Source: Sparassis latifolia
Taxonomy: Eukaryota; Basidiomycota; Agaricomycetes; Polyporales; Sparassidaceae
Assembly: GCA_018466975.1 (NCBI GenBank)
Contig: CM031562.1
Location: 992,001 to 1,056,000 of the forward strand
Reading direction: 5' to 3'
DNA length: 64,000 nucleotides
The notes below the pieces were generated by a model. It saw only the letters and a list, made by a program, of their open reading frames with translations, was not told the DNA's origin and searched no databases. A program made the position numbers and the translations under genes. Shown here in pieces: positions 21,695 to 36,575 of the stretch; position 1 is the first letter of the stretch, and each line of letters begins with the position of its first letter.

Positions 21695-24043
21695 GGGGAT
21701 CGCGCTCGCGGGACGTCAAAATACCGCGTCGAACATGCTTGACAGCCAAAGAGACGGCAGACAGATGAACGGGAGATCGGCCCACAGGAGTGCTGCTCGG
21801 ATGAAAGGCACAGAGTCCGCGCCACATCGAAATATCCTGTCCGCGGAAAAGCGCGTACCCTCAGCACTCGGATATCGGTCGCGGGAGCTCGAAAAATGGG
21901 CTCGGAGTGCCTGGCAACAGCAGGGAAGCAGCAGGAATGCAAAGGTAAAAACCAAGAACCTACGATGCGCGCAGACTCTTCACCAAGTACACAAGCTGCG
22001 AGCCGCTCGCGGGAGCTCGAAATATGCTGTCCGAGTCTTGCAGGCGCAGAGAGCTCGCGCCCACACCGCTCGCGGGACGCCGAATTATCGTGTCGGAATG
22101 TCGCGCGAGGTTGGGAACCGTGTCTAGGTGAGTATCGTCGTCGGACCTCCAGAATAACGTGCAGACCGCGATGCTAACATTGTCTTATCCAGCTCAGACC
22201 CTCCTGCGGAGAGGCGGTACCCTCTGCGCTCGGATACCGCTCGCGGGAGCTCGAAAAACGGGGTCTGAATGCCTAACAAGAGACGGGGAAGAAGCCGGAA
22301 AGCGAACAAGAAAACCGAAGGCCGACGACATGGGCTGACTCCTCAGCACGAACGCCAGCTGCGGGCCGCTCACGGGGACTCGAAATACGGTGTCCGAATA
22401 CGCAGGCGTGGAGCACAGCACCGCGGGACAACACACAGCGAGGGGCACGAACACCCACTCCGATGCAAGTCACACCGCTCGCGGGACGCCCAAATATAAT
22501 GTCATCATTTCGCGCGAGGCCGCAGAATCGTGTCCCAAGTAAGTACAGTCCGCTCGAAGAATGGGGTCGCAGTGCACGACTAACGCAGCCAGCAACTCAC
22601 GGGGAAAACTGACGGCCGACACCAGCATGAATGCCTGCTGCGGGCCGCTCGCGGGGGCTCGAAATACGGTGTCGGAGTGTGCAGGCGGGGAGGACAGCAG
22701 CAGGTGGACAGCACACAGCGAGGGGTGCAAATATACACTCGGGCGCAAATAACACCGCTCGCGGGACGCCGAAATATGGTGTTGAAATATCGCACAGGGC
22801 CTGGGAGCCGCCTCCAGGTAAGTACCATTGTCGGAGCGTCGAAAATGGCATACAGACCGTGAAGCTGACCTTGTCCTGTCCAGCTAAGGCCCCCATCGCA
22901 GACCGACCCTGCACGCCGTTCGACGGACGAGGGCTGACACTTGCTCGGTCGGCATCCACGAACATACCTATCCTCAAACGGCGGTCGCGGGGCTCGAAAA
23001 ATCGCGTCGAAAAGTCGGGCAGCCGAGGACACGAAGCCTCGCTCGCGGGACACCCAAACAGGGCCTCAGAATGTCCTCGGGCTAGGGCAGGAGTGTCTAG
23101 GTAAGTGCCGCCATCTGCAAACCATCGACACTCGCACTGACCTCGTTTCCTGCAGATCCTCGTACTGCGAGTATCCCGCCGCCAAGGCCCCCTCCGCGCG
23201 AACGGGCAACGCACGCCGTCCGCGGGCGCCCAAAATTGTGTCGGATCGTCCGACTACTGGCAAGGAACCTCGCGCAACAGTCTACCAAGGGGAAGACCGC
23301 CTCCCTCGTGGGACGCAGAAGTATCGAGAATAAACGCCGTCGGTGGCGAGGCGCGAGCATCAGCACTGAGGAAAGCACCACGGCGTGCAGCACTGACAGC
23401 GTTTGCACGCCGCTCCCCCGCTGTCGAAACATGGTGTCGTTGAGCCACACGAGCGAGGAGAAGGCTGCGGAGGACGTACGTGTCGTTTCTTTCAAAGGCC
23501 GCGAGGTGTATACGGTGGCGGTGATAGTTAATGCCCGCCATGCAGATCCTTCTGCTTTTGGGCTGCCCCACCCATCGACGATCGGCCACGCACATCGACT
23601 GCTCACGCCGTTCATCGCGCGTCAAAAAATCGTGTCGGACCGTCCGACTGCCAGGGAAGAACGCCGCACAGCATGCACGGTCACGCTTGCAGGACGGCGA
23701 AATACCCAGAAAGAACGTGTAGTGGTGGCAACGCAAAATGCGAGGACGGGACGCAAGTAGCACGGACGAAACCATGACGGCGTGTAGCGCGGACAACGCT
23801 TGCACACCGCTCGCCGGACGTCGAAATATGGTGTCGGTGCGAGCGAGGGGAAGACTGCGGACGTAAAATTCTCTGCGATGCGTCGAGGGCCGCCTACGGC
23901 GGCGCTGATGCCGACCGCCCTCCGTGCAGGGCCCCTCGCCTTCACTGAACCGTTCCAATCACGGACAACTAGCCAACTCCCTCCGTGCAGAATGACCGCG
24001 CACGCCGTTCACGCGGGACTAGAAATTCGTGTCGGTATATTCG
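21695..24043. repeat. Degenerate GC-rich sub-repeat block in B2
   Basis: Second copy of the sub-repeat block, offset about 10,995 bases from B1. The core series and spacing are kept, with small differences such as one G fewer at the core near 22,985 and changed bases around 23,215-23,235. Confidence 0.8.
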
Positions 24044-25585
24044 ACAGTGGGTGAAGAACGTTGAACGTGCCGTCCGTGGCGTCTTCGATCACTGAAATTA
24101 CTGTGATAGGACACAGGCGGCGGCGAGTCGAGATGCGACGACAGGAGACGAGCATCGTCGTGGACGACAGCACAACGGCGGACACCGCTCGTAGACACCT
24201 CGCCGGGCATGGAATCATAGTATCGACGAAGGGGATGGCTGGGGAGGTACATGCAATTCTTTGCGAAGGACCGAGAGCTGAGACGGCATTGATCCTAAAT
24301 GCATCTGTGCAACCCTTCGTACCTTCACCGAACCCTCGAAGCCATCGAGAACTGGCCAAGTTCTTCCTCGCAGATCCACTCCACTCAGCATCCTTGTGTT
24401 GGCTTGTTAGATGATAGGCTGCCGAGGAGAATACCGTGGACCTCGCAGGATGCTGAGACATCACGAGGGAATGCCACTGGTGGCGAGATGAGATGCAAAG
24501 ACAGGGCATGAAGGTGTGAATGTTGATAAGGACAGCAGCACCGTGAGCGCTGCACGCCACTCGCAGGGAATTGACATATTAAGCTCCACAGTCGGATGAA
24601 CAAAAGGAGGTACCTCCACTGTCTGTAAAGTATCGAGTGCCGCCATAACGGCAGGGACACTGAATATGCCCATGGCATGCAAGTCCCCGTGGCCTGCCCA
24701 AAATCACCTATGTGATGTACCTATGTACGGCTCTAAAGGCTATCTGCGCGAAGAGCTATGTGCCGAGTTCCTCCAGGTACCAATTCGCATGGTCATTCGT
24801 GTGGTGGAACTGCAGGGCTGTCGAAATCCGCAGTTGAAATTGGGTGGACTGGGTATGCTTGCAGGATACTGGGTGATTGCGCTCGGAGGATGCTGGTTTG
24901 AGGATTGGAAGATGCAGCTTCGACATCAAACCTCTCGGCAAGATGCCTGCCTAGGACTCAATGTAAGAGCGATACTCACCGCAAATGCCATGCAACTTAC
25001 CATATACACAAGAGAAGCATGGCAGTTGACGCTTCACACCACTGAGGCCATGACTACATGCGGACAAAAGGGAAGTCTAAGGTGGGGACATTGTCTCATT
25101 CACCGAAGCACCGTGGCCCGAAGTTTGACAAAATTAGCTCAAGAACACTGTACATCTACTTTGACAGGTATACCTTGTGGTGGAAAGGGAAGCTGGGGAT
25201 GATATAGTCTGACATGCTGAATTTACCAGCATGGTGAAGTGGAAAGATGTCTGGCAAGATGGTAGTGGCAAGACGGTGGAGGCATCAAGTAGATGTGAAA
25301 AAAGAACCAACTGTGAGGCCAAGGTATAGGTAAAATCATCCTCATCTAATCAGCGGGATCAGGTGATGTGGTTTTTGTCATGCTCGGCTCATTGCAAGTA
25401 AACTTCATAGCAACCACATTCTGATCTGACTGACCCTTAGATATCAATCTGTGATCTCAGGGTCACAGACTTGCTTCGCGGTGAGACATGGCTTGTTTCT
25501 AGGGTATGTTTTCCGGTGAGTCCTTTGTACAATATGTTTTATGTGGTTTGTTCTGTATACTACAACCACTGTCCTTCAAACTTCA

Positions 25586-25658
25586 AGGTCCCTGGAAAAT
25601 AGACTGCGAAGATCAGTAGACAGCATCTACCGGTCCTTGCGGTCTATTTTCCATGGGT
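25586..25658. repeat. Strong imperfect inverted repeat (B2)
   Basis: Second copy of the hairpin at 14,596-14,668, identical by eye in both arms and loop. Confidence 0.6.
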
Positions 25659-26307
25659 CTTGATGTTCATCATTTGATTGATGATCAAGTAAGTATCAAA
25701 AATAGGTCAGCATCAGCCGTCTCAAATTTCAATGGTTTCCAATATGAGCTAAGGCCAGCAACTTTGCATTGCAGAGATCTCATGCAGATATTGAGCAGTT
25801 GCGTCATTGTGAGGACACCAAACAGTTGAGACTTGAGTTGCGGAACGTACAATACAGTGATATCTCACTGAGTGGCAAGGCCTACACTCAGATCACATAA
25901 GTCACACAGTGCTTGAAGTGAGTCAGGTTCATGAGAGTGTACGGTCTTGTCCCGGATGTCTTGAGGTTGGGCGATGGCACTGGAGAAGCTTGAGGTCGAG
26001 GTGGAACACCATGAAAATGGTGAATGCGCGCAAGTACACCGTTCAGCCACAATTTTCCTAGTTTGGAAAGGTAAGTTCGTACTGAACTCGACATCTCTTT
26101 CTCGACGGTCTCACTGGCAACTGTACGCAAGGTGTTCCTCCCTGAAGCTTGAAGCATTGACATGGACGGATAGCAACTCACACTGTTGCTGGGTGAGGAA
26201 TACTAGTTTGATGTGCCTATGACCCGCCCGAGAACGCGCAGAGAAGTCGATCGACAGCTGTTATTCGAAGTCTACCTCAAGCACTAACGGCGAAGGCTGA
26301 GTCTACA

Positions 26308-26987
26308 TCAAGTGTCCATGTCTGACTCTATGAATTCTTTGCTCTTCGGCTCCCGCAGCTTCCTCTTCCTTCGCTTCCTCACCCTTTCCTCCTGTACTGG
26401 CTGAGTCTCCACCGTCACGCCAGGCTCGTCGTCAGAATCGACGACAAACTCTGGGCTTTTGGGACCTCGCTTCTCCTTCGCCCTCGGAAGTCCGAGCGGA
26501 TTCGTGATGGGCCTACGGCGATGTTTTTTGATGTCTGGCCGTCCTGCAGTGCGACGTGGCCGCTCGACATATCGTCCGGGTGCAGCGCTTGCCTCATTGA
26601 GTGCGAGGACCTCCGAATCTGAGATACGACGGAAGCAGAGGGTTCCCTCATTCCAGAGGTCGAGAAGCCTGTCCAAGGTGCGTATCCCACCACGGACGGT
26701 GCTGAGGTTTGCGAAGAGGACGTCGTCCGGCCAGCCGTCGAGCAGCACGCTGTGCCTGACAGCAACAAAACGGTAGAACTCCTGGCGGTCCAGAACATCT
26801 CAGCGTGAGGGACACCGGTTACTCTGCCTGGAATAGTAGCCTCTGTGAGACGGTAGGTTCGAGCGAAAGGATTCAAGTTCGAGAATCACTCACGTAGTCC
26901 TTCTGCAATTAGACGACGTAGCTCTCCTCTCTTTTTTCCGAGAGGAGAATCGTATCCATCGGGAGGCACTGCACACTGTCTGCGCAT
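26308..26987 (-). pseudogene. Unknown two-exon gene of the B segment, copy 2 (one 1-base break)
   Basis: Exons 26,987-26,894 and 26,842-26,308. One C is missing at about 26,782 relative to copy 3, in the same run that is short in copy 1; the rest of the frame, including EFVVDSDDE and the basic tail, is open. If that base is a sequencing error this copy encodes the same protein as copy 3. Confidence 0.6.
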
Positions 26988-29739
26988 CGTGGATGCTGCG
27001 TGGTGCTGGTGCTGAGCAGACAGGCAGTCAGCACCGAGAGAGGACTCGAAACGAAGGACGGGTGAGTATGGTGATTGTGGATGTATTGAATTGTGTGCGA
27101 TGCGGCACGGTTTCCAGCGGGAATGACGGCGTTGCCCTGCACGATCGGCGCGCGCTTGGGCTTGAGTTCTAGCGGGATATTTGACACGGATTCGCATCAC
27201 CCGTGTCTCAATTTTGGTGAGTCACCGATAGAATATTCCACTGAGTCTGGCACAATAATGCACAGAGAATATAGCTCTGACCGTCTTTGTTTTCAGGCTT
27301 GCAGGAGATGCTCAGATACTCGTGACACGGCATCGAGTGCAACTCATGTACCTATAAGCTCCGCGAATAACAATCAAGTATTTTTGTGTGCCATCTCATT
27401 TATATGCCGGCGTAGAAGTGCATTTGTGTTCTTGCACGGACTGACAAATCGAACGGTTTACCCGCTCTGACGTTTTCAGGGTGACCGCAAGGGACGACTT
27501 GACGGCACTAGGATCAAATTTTGAGGCGAACAGCTGGGACGGCGAATGAGTCTAGGCGAAGAAGAAGAGACACGAGGTTATCGGACGCTCTGCGTCGTCT
27601 GAATGACTCGTCACCACTCGAGTTGTGCTAGGACGGCATTCACAATTCTACCCCGGCGGTCCTGCCTCCATATCCTCTTCCATCTGACACCCACCGTTAC
27701 TATCACCATCTGGAACCGTTCTCAATGCGTTCCTCTTCCTGTCGTGCTCGAAATCCGAGGCCAGAGCGAATGAAGAAGCAAATACAAAAAGAGCGAAACA
27801 TCTCGGCCAGAAGAGGCACCGCGCGGTGGTTTCCCATGTCACGGGTTGCTCGGCAGTGCAAGCGCAAGAGCAGAAGATTATTTCTGACGTGTTTCGAGGA
27901 AGATTCCTGCAGATGGGACGGGGATGGGCTTCCGGTGTGCGTGGTGTTCGGTGAGTTGCCCTGCTTCTCGGCTGGAACGGGTTTACGGCGGCGCGTTGTC
28001 AGGCAAATTTATGATGTGGAAACACGGCGGGCCAGAGGGATTTCCGGGGAAGAGAGTGCGCACGGACCAGGATGAGAGTACAAATACTGGGCAGAATCTG
28101 CCTGACACTCCATCCCCCTCCCCACTTCTCTCCTCCATTCCTCCTCTCAGGCTTCCACTCCTCCTTCTCTCGCACTGCCTGTTATCCACGTCGCGACCTG
28201 CATCCCCTATGTGCCCCCTCGATGCTCGACCTCCGGCGCTCGACGCAGCACACTGAATGCCCGACGGCCAAGGTTCAGTCCCCACAGCGAGCAGCTATCT
28301 CAGGTTAGTCACGAACAGTCTCGACCGCCCATTGTGCTCAACATTTACTTTCCCCGGACATCTTGATGGCGGCCAGCATGCCCGTTGGCAGACGGGCACA
28401 ATACTGACACTCTGGCCTCGCAGTCTCGTAGTACAATGTCCGCGCCGATCCGTCTCGGCAGGTACTGAGGTGCGTCGCAGTTGATCACGTCGAGAACGCG
28501 AACGTGCCTCTTGTGGATGCATCCGCGTTGCTTGACTGACCCTGTCGGCGTTTGCGGGGTTTGCTTCGACAGGTCGACTGGCTCTGGCGTGCGCGTACGT
28601 ACTAGGTACGGTCCCCGCCGTCATTCGGTGTGAGCGTGGTACTGAATTTCTCGTGTAGTTCAATAGACAATCTATGTAGATTTATTGTTCGGTGAGTTGC
28701 TTCGGTTTTCGATCTGTACGCATGCTGACGTCGAATGATTTCACGGGAACTAGAATATATCTCAAAGTGCTGTCGCCTACCCCATTGCCACGCCTGTGCA
28801 CTCTGGCCATTATGTGCCAAGCACATGTCGCTACACAGCGCAACTCCTTTCCGGGTGCACAGGCCTAGCTCACAGACGTCTGCACTATGCACAAGTCTAC
28901 TCATGGAGCTGCGAACATGACTTCTGCGTCGGTAACCACTGACTCATGTACGTCAATCATTGCAGCACAGCAGTCCCTCGCTGACGCACATGCACGGGCA
29001 TTATGAGATATATTCATATATACTAGGTATGTACAATGGGGTGTCCCTTCGCCCTGAGCGCACACCAGAGACCTCAAATTGCCTAGCGAACGCAGGCGTA
29101 GATGCCTCCAAGTCCGTCCGCACGTTAGCACTTGAGCATCACAGTGTCAACAGCCCGGTGATCGACCAGAGTGTCGGAGACAGTGCTGAGGTTGCTGCCG
29201 AAGCTTGCCGCATCGTCCAAAGGTTCAAGTGCGAACGCTGATGTCGACGATCGGCTGCGGAGGCATATTTGAGCTCGAGTGACTACTGCCTGCGTGAGAG
29301 ATATAAGTGCTCGACGCAGCCCGTGCTACCATCCAGCTTCAGGCTCCGTCTTTGCACCGCGCGATCGTGAGCAGCAATGGTCAGTGACACACATCTTGTC
29401 ATCCACTGGCATTCGATAGCGGTGACGCGAGACCGAATGCGCACGGTGACATTGAGAGGGGGATCTGGTGCAGCGTTGTGAGCGTTGCAAGGGGCGTCCC
29501 GAGCCCGAGGACCGCTGTGCGCAGAAGCGCACGATGGCTGTTCCGAGTGTGCATAGTGCTCACAAGACATTGATTCAGAACTCACCTGGCTGAGTGGCTT
29601 CGTGTCAACAGACTCTACTGAGCACTTTGCGCACTCTGGATGACGCGCCAGTAAACCGCCACGCCGCTCGTGTACTTTAACGGCCGACCGATCTCACACC
29701 GAGCAGCATGTCCATCCGCGCATCAACCTCACGTACTGC

Positions 29740-31774
29740 TCACTCTGGTATATCAGCCGCGGGCGATCGTCGTGCCACTCCAGCGAGATGACCATCCCGC
29801 CTACTCCGTACCCATAGCCTGCGAGAGTGTTGCTCGTACGACGGTGCTGGCTCTGTCCCTGATCTATGTCGTCCGAACGAGACGCTGTCCATATCATGGT
29901 TAGCGATGGCAGAAATCGTAGTACTCGTGGACTCCGCTGGTAATCGCGTATGGCTAAGGGTGGGAGGCAAACTCTCAGCTAAAGAAGGTACGGGAGCAAT
30001 TACTCCATTTGCGCTGGGAGATGCCAGCCCGTTCGGCATGCCTGAGACACTCCGCGCGACCGATGACGATCCCGAGGCGCCCTGAATTAGTTCTCTGTCC
30101 CCAAATTCTCGCTTCCACGCATGCAAACCCCCGACGAGCAGCATCGGCGGATGTTTCAGGTACTTTGAGAACGCCACCTCGTAAATCGCCCGGACGAATA
30201 TCGACAACGGGCAACTCGGCGGGCCAAACGTCTCCGATTTGTCGTCGTACACCGCGACAAAATCGAACTTGTCACGGTTGCTGAACAGCGCCCACTCGTG
30301 CCGGGGCGCGACAGTGAGCGAATCTTCGATACCCTTGGCAGTGATCCTGCAGATCCGTCAGTAAGCCGGTCACGAAGAAATCGAGTGGAGATAGCTACCC
30401 GTCCCGCAAGAGCACCGACGGCTCTATGCACACCACCGCGTCGACCTTGACGTGCTCCTGCTCGAACTCCGCGCGGGTTCGCACATCCAATACGAGCACC
30501 TTGTAATTCGGCTTGGCGTTGAGCTCCAAGAGCGTCTTGGGGAACAGCGTCGAGATCGGTGTCTCGGATCTTTCCGCGGTCGGAGGTGTCGTCGGGCCCA
30601 TGACGGGCGAGCGGCCGCCGAGCGCGAGTCCAGACGGTTTGCGGGGGACCGACGGCGGGGAGCGGGGTGACCACGAGGGCGCGGGCGATGCGGGGCGGCT
30701 GATGAACGTGTCTATCGTGGGAGGGATGGGCGTGCTCGACGGGCGGGGGCCGGGGTCCATGGGGAGGAGCGGGAACGCCCTCGGGGCGAGAACAGTGAGC
30801 GCTCCCGCGCAAATCCGGGTCCGAGTGCTTGCTGGAGGCGCGCGAGCTCGCGCTGCCCGTGCCTGTGGGCACAGACGGTAGCTTCAGCCCGTCCATCTCG
30901 TCGAGCTCGTCGATAGACGGGAACTGGGATGCGAACTCGGCCAGATTGAAATGCGACAGGCGTGGGGAAGACGATGTCGACGAGGGAGGAGACGGTGGGC
31001 CCAGACTGGAGGTTGGGACGAGCGCGTGCGGCGACGCCGCCGACGCCGCCGACGAACTTGCTGCGACGGGAGACAGACTGGACGTCGTCAGGCTTGGCAA
31101 GCTCGCCAGCTGCGAGGACAGGCTCTGCAGAGAGGCTCGGTTCGGCCGCGCCATGTCCGGCGACAGAGGCGACGGCGCGGGGGAGAGCTCGCGGGACAGC
31201 CGCTTGGTCGAGGAGACGGACAGTCCGGCGGTCTGGAGCGCGCGCATGCGGTCTGCAATGCTGCCGCCAGTGCGCTGCGCGGGTTCCACGTCGCTTTCAG
31301 CATCATCGACTCTGCCGCCACGTGAGGCCATGCGGATGAGAAGGGAATAGAGCACACACTGTGAAGACGACCGCTCCCCATCTAGCAACTTGGTCTCTAC
31401 AGCCTGGATCTTGCCTGTGAGATCTTGGCCCTCATGCTGCTAAATTCAGCGACTGGCGAGCATACGTCAAGGCGTGCTTACGTTCTGAAAGTCGAGGAAG
31501 TCCTTGACGAGGACACCCATCTTGCCCGGCTGCGCTTCCTGCTTGAACTCGGCGGAGTCCATGAACATCTGTGCCAACGCGGCAGACTTGGTAAGGGCAC
31601 TGAGAGCGCCCTTGAGGTTGCCATCGCGCTCGAGTGCTTGTGCGAGCTGGATCTGACCGCGTGCAGACTTGAGAAGGAGATGGCAGATGCACCGCGGACT
31701 TTCTGAGCTTGTTCCTTTGCAGCCTCCTTGATCTGCGCAACGGTGTCGTGGTGGGTGCTCAGTCCATTTTGCAT
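29740..31774 (-). pseudogene. Deubiquitinase 5' half, truncated copy A3 (no USP domain)
   Basis: Exons 31,774-31,482, 31,436-30,399 and about 30,346-29,740. It shows three run-length losses relative to A4: one G near 31,677 in the MIT-like exon, one G near 30,785 and one C near 30,803. The rhodanese half is otherwise complete and the protein would end in the same junction tail as A2. The catalytic domain is absent. Confidence 0.75.
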
Positions 31775-32680
31775 AGCTGCTGGATTGCGCAGCATGAATG
31801 AGAGGAAGATATGGTGGTCGTGGCGGAACTTACGTGCAAATTTCGAGGGCAGACGGAGTCCGAGAGCTGAGGAAGGTGATAACACAGTCACACCAGGCAT
31901 TAGCCCGTATCCTGAGCTGGTAGAGAATGCGAGAGAGACGAATAAAGATAAATGGTTGGATAGCGTGTGCTACGGGATGAGCATAGGGCGGCGCAGTCGA
32001 GTATCGAGTCCTTGTCGCCGTTCTCTGCAGCGACGAACGTTATACCCTCAGCAGCTTACGTAATCCCGCCTTGGCAACGCGCAGCCTGAGGCGGATCTGC
32101 CTGAGCCCATCATATACGTACATGCGTTGCTCGGCGCTGTTTGCAGAGACTTGTAACATCTGACCGATTCTGTGCACGGTTGCAGGTAGTACTTGGTGGC
32201 GGCGTTCGTCATCGGTGACAGCAAGGCCTCGATCGATGGCCTCCCTCTCGCGGGCGCACATCGGACGCTCAGCCTGTGCACGCAAAGACTGGCCCGTTGA
32301 GATTCCTTGAGAAAGGGTGTGTTACGGGCACAGAAGGCGTATGCAGGCGAGTCCCTTCCCTCCACCGGCGTCTCTCGCTCACGCGTGCTACTCTACAGCT
32401 TCCTGTATCTACACCCTCCGTCCTCCTCCTCACTCAGCGCCCCCGCCAGAGCGCAGAAAATGGCGTTCGAGTTCCTGACAAGAGCCGCAGACGCAGCCGG
32501 AATGTGAGGACGAAAATTGAAAGCCAACGATGCGCGCACACTCCTCACCGGCACCTCTAGCACCGCACGACGACAGCGCTCGTACACTGCCCGAGAACGT
32601 TCAAGACAGCGGCTCCAGACGACAACGAAAACTCACCCATCAGCCGAGAAGAGGACGCGCGCGAATACTCGTTCGAATCG

Positions 32681-35032
32681 GGGGATCGCGCTCGCGGGAC
32701 GTCAAAATACCGCGTCGAACATGCTTGACAGCCAAAGAGACGGCAGACAGATGAACGGGAGATCGGCCCACAGGAGTGCTGCTCGGATGAAAGGCACAGA
32801 GTCCGCGCCACATCGAAATATCCTGTCCGCGGAAAAGCGCGTACCCTCAGCACTCGGATATCGGTCGCGGGAGCTCGAAAAATGGGCTCGGAGTGCCTGG
32901 CAACAGCAGGGAAGCAGCAGGAATGCAAAGGTAAAAACCAAGAACCTACGATGCGCGCAGACTCTTCACCAAGTACACAAGCTGCGAGCCGCTCGCGGGA
33001 GCTCGAAATATGCTGTCCGAGTCTTGCAGGCGCAGAGAGCTCGCGCCCACACCGCTCGCGGGACGCCGAATTATCGTGTCGGAATGTCGCGCGAGGTTGG
33101 GAACCGTGTCTAGGTGAGTATCGTCGTCGGACCTCCAGAATAACGTGCAGACCGCGATGCTAACATTGTCTTATCCAGCTCAGACCCTCCTGCGGAGAGG
33201 CGGTACCCTCTGCGCTCGGATACCGCTCGCGGGAGCTCGAAAAATGGGGTCTGAATGCCTAACAAGAGACGGGGAAGAAGCCGGAAAGCGAACAAGAAAA
33301 CCGAAGGCCGACGACATGGGCTGACTCCTCAGCACGAACGCCAGCTGCGGGCCGCTCACGGGGACTCGAAATACGGTGTCCGAATACGCAGGCGTGGAGC
33401 ACAGCACCGCGGGACAACACACAGCGAGGGGCACGAACACCCACTCCGATGCAAGTCACACCGCTCGCGGGACGCCGAAATATAATGTCATCATTTCGCG
33501 CGAGGCCGCAGAACCGTGTCCCAAGTAAGTACAGTCCGCTCGAAGAATGGGGTCGCAGTGCACGACTAACGCAGCCAGCAACTCACGGGGAAAACTGACG
33601 GCCGACACCAGCATGAATGCCTGCTGCGGGCCGCTCGCGGGGGCTCGAAATACGGTGTCGGAGTGTGCAGGCGGGGAGGACAGCAGCAGGTGGACAGCAC
33701 ACAGCGAGGGGTGCAAATATACACTCGGGCGTAAATAACACCGCTCGCGGGACGCCGAAATATGGTGTTGAAATATCGCACAGGGCCTGGGAGCCGCCTC
33801 CAGGTAAGTACCATTGTCGGAGCGTCGAAAATGGCATACAGACCGTGAAGCTGACCTTGTCCTGTCCAGCTAAGGCCCCCATCGCAGACCGACCCTGCAC
33901 GCCGTTCGACGGACGAGGGCTGACACTTGCTCGGTCGGCATCCACGAACATACCTATCCTCAAACGGCGGTCGCGGGGGCTCGAAAAATCGCGTCGAAAA
34001 GTCGGGCAGCCGAGGACACGAAGCCTCGCTCGCGGGACACCCAAACAGGGCCTCAGAATGTCCTCGGGCTAGGGCAGGAGTGTCTAGGTAAGTGCCGCCA
34101 TCTGCAAACCATCGACACTCGCACTGACCTCGTTTCCTGCAGATCCTCGTACTGCGAGTATCCCGCCGCCAAGGCCCCCTCCGCGCGAACGGGCAACGCA
34201 CGCCGTCCGCGGGGCGCCCAAAAATTGTGTCGGATCGTCCGACTACTGGCAAGGAACCTCGCGCAACAGTCTACCAAGGGGAAGACCGCCTCCCTCGTGG
34301 GACGCAGAAGTATCGAGAATAAACGCCGTCGGTGGCGAGGCGCGAGCATCAGCACTGAGGAAAGCACCACGGCGTGCAGCACTGACAGCGTTTGCACGCC
34401 GCTCCCCCGCTGTCGAAACATGGTGTCGTTGAGCCACACGAGCGAGGAGAAGGCTGCGGAGGACGTACGTGTCGTTTCTTTCAAAGGCCGCGAGGTGTAT
34501 ACGGTGGCGGTGATAGTTAATGCCCGCCATGCAGATCCTTCTGCTTTTGGGCTGCCCCACCCATCGACGATCGGCCACGCACATCGACTGCTCACGCCGT
34601 TCATCGCGCGTCAAAAAATCGTGTCGGACCGTCCGACTGCCAGGGAAGAACGCCGCACAGCATGCACGGTCACGCTTGCAGGACGGCGAAATACCCAGAA
34701 AGAACGTGTAGTGGTGGCAACGCAAAATGCGAGGACGGGACGCAAGTAGCACGGACGAAACCATGACGGCGTGTAGCGCGGACAACGCTTGCACACCGCT
34801 CGCCGGACGTCGAAATATGGTGTCGGTGCGAGCGAGGGGAAGACTGCGGACGTAAAATTCTCTGCGATGCGTCGAGGGCCGCCTACGGCGGCGCTGATGC
34901 CGACCGCCCTCCGTGCAGGGCCCCTCGCCTTCACTGAACCGTTCCAATCACGGACAACTAGCCAACTCCCTCCGTGCAGAATGACCGCGCACGCCGTTCA
35001 CGCGGGACTAGAAATTCGTGTCGGTATATTCG
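32681..35032. repeat. Degenerate GC-rich sub-repeat block in B3
   Basis: Third copy, nearly the same as B2. The core near 33,470 reads GACGCCGAAATATAATG here but GACGCCCAAATATAATG in B1 and B2, so monomers still vary between units. Confidence 0.8.
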
Positions 35033-36575
35033 ACAGTGGGTGAAGAACGTTGAACGTGCCGTCCGTGGCGTCTTCGATCACTGAAATTACTGTGATAGGA
35101 CACAGGCGGCGGCGAGTCGAGATGCGACGACAGGAGACGAGCATCGTCGTGGACGACAGCACAACGGCGGACACCGCTCGTAGACACCTCGCCGGGCATG
35201 GAATCATAGTATCGACGAAGGGGATGGCTGGGGAGGTACATGCAATTCTTTGCGAAGGACCGAGAGCTGAGACGGCATTGATCCTAAATGCATCTGTGCA
35301 ACCCTTCGTACCTTCACCGAACCCTCGAAGCCATCGAGAACTGGCCAAGTTCTTCCTCGCAGATCCACTCCACTCAGCATCCTTGTGTTGGCTTGTTAGA
35401 TGATAGGCTGCCGAGGAGAATACCGTGGACCTCGCAGGATGCTGAGACATCACGAGGGAATGCCACTGGTGGCGAGATGAGATGCAAAGACAGGGCATGA
35501 AGGTGTGAATGTTGATAAGGACAGCAGCACCGTGAGCGCTGCACGCCACTCGCAGGAATTGACATATTAAGCTCCACAGTCGGATGAACAAAAGGAGGTA
35601 CCTCCACTGTCTGTAAAGTATCGAGTGCCGCCATAACGGCAGGGACACTGAATATGCCCATGGCATGCAAGTCCCCGTGGCCTGCCCAAAATCACCTATG
35701 TGATGTACCTATGTACGGCTCTAAAGGCTATCTGCGCGAAGAGCTATGTGCCGAGTTCCTCCAGGTACCAATTCGCATGGTCATTCGTGTGGTGGAACTG
35801 CAGGGCTGTCGAAATCCGCAGTTGAAATTGGGTGGACTGGGTATGCTTGCAGGATACTGGGTGATTGCGCTCGGAGGATGCTGGTTTGAGGATTGGAAGA
35901 TGCAGCTTCGACATCAAACCTCTCGGCAAGATGCCTGCCTAGGACTCAATGTAAGAGTGCGATACTCACCGCAAATGCCATGCAACTTACCATATACACA
36001 AGAGAAGCATGGCAGTTGACGCTTCACACCACTGAGGCCATGACTACATGTGGACAAAAGGGAAGTCTAAGGTGGGGACATTGTCTCATTCACCGAAGCA
36101 CCGTGGCCCGAAGTTTGACAAAATTAGCTCGAGAACACTGTACATCTACTTTGACAGGCATACCTTGTGGTGGAAAGGGAAGCTGGGGATGATATAGTCT
36201 GACATGTTGAATTTACCAGCATGGTGAAGTGGAAAGATGTCTGGCAAGATGGTAGTGGCAAGACGGTGGAGGCATCAAGTAGATGTGAGAAAAGAACCAA
36301 CTGTGAGGCCAAGGTATAGGTAAAATCATCCTCATCCAATCAGCGGGATCAGGTGATGTGGTTTTTGTCATGCTCGGCTCATTGCAAGTAAACTTCATAG
36401 CAACCACATTCTGATCTGACCGACCCTTAGATATCAATCTGTGATCTCAGGGTCACAGACTTGCTTCGCGGTGAGACATGGCTTGTTTCTAGGGTATGTT
36501 TTCCGGTGAGTCCTTTGTACAATATGTTTTATGTGGTTTGTTCTGTATACTACAACCACTGTCCTTCAAACTTCA

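Larger units (their letters stand above)
18862..29848. repeat. Tandem array unit 2 (A2+B2, 10,987 bp)
   Basis: Second copy of the unit, in the same orientation and directly abutting the first. By eye, B2 and B3 share variants that B1 lacks, for example GTACGGCTC for GCACCGCTC in the segment near 24,725, which suggests the last duplication produced units 2 and 3. Confidence 0.95.

Noticed and set aside
24666..25202. 178-codon + strand frame in B2
   Set aside because: In B1 the same region has stops and in B3 a 2-base difference shifts the frame, while the hairpin nearby is unchanged; there is no recognisable domain.
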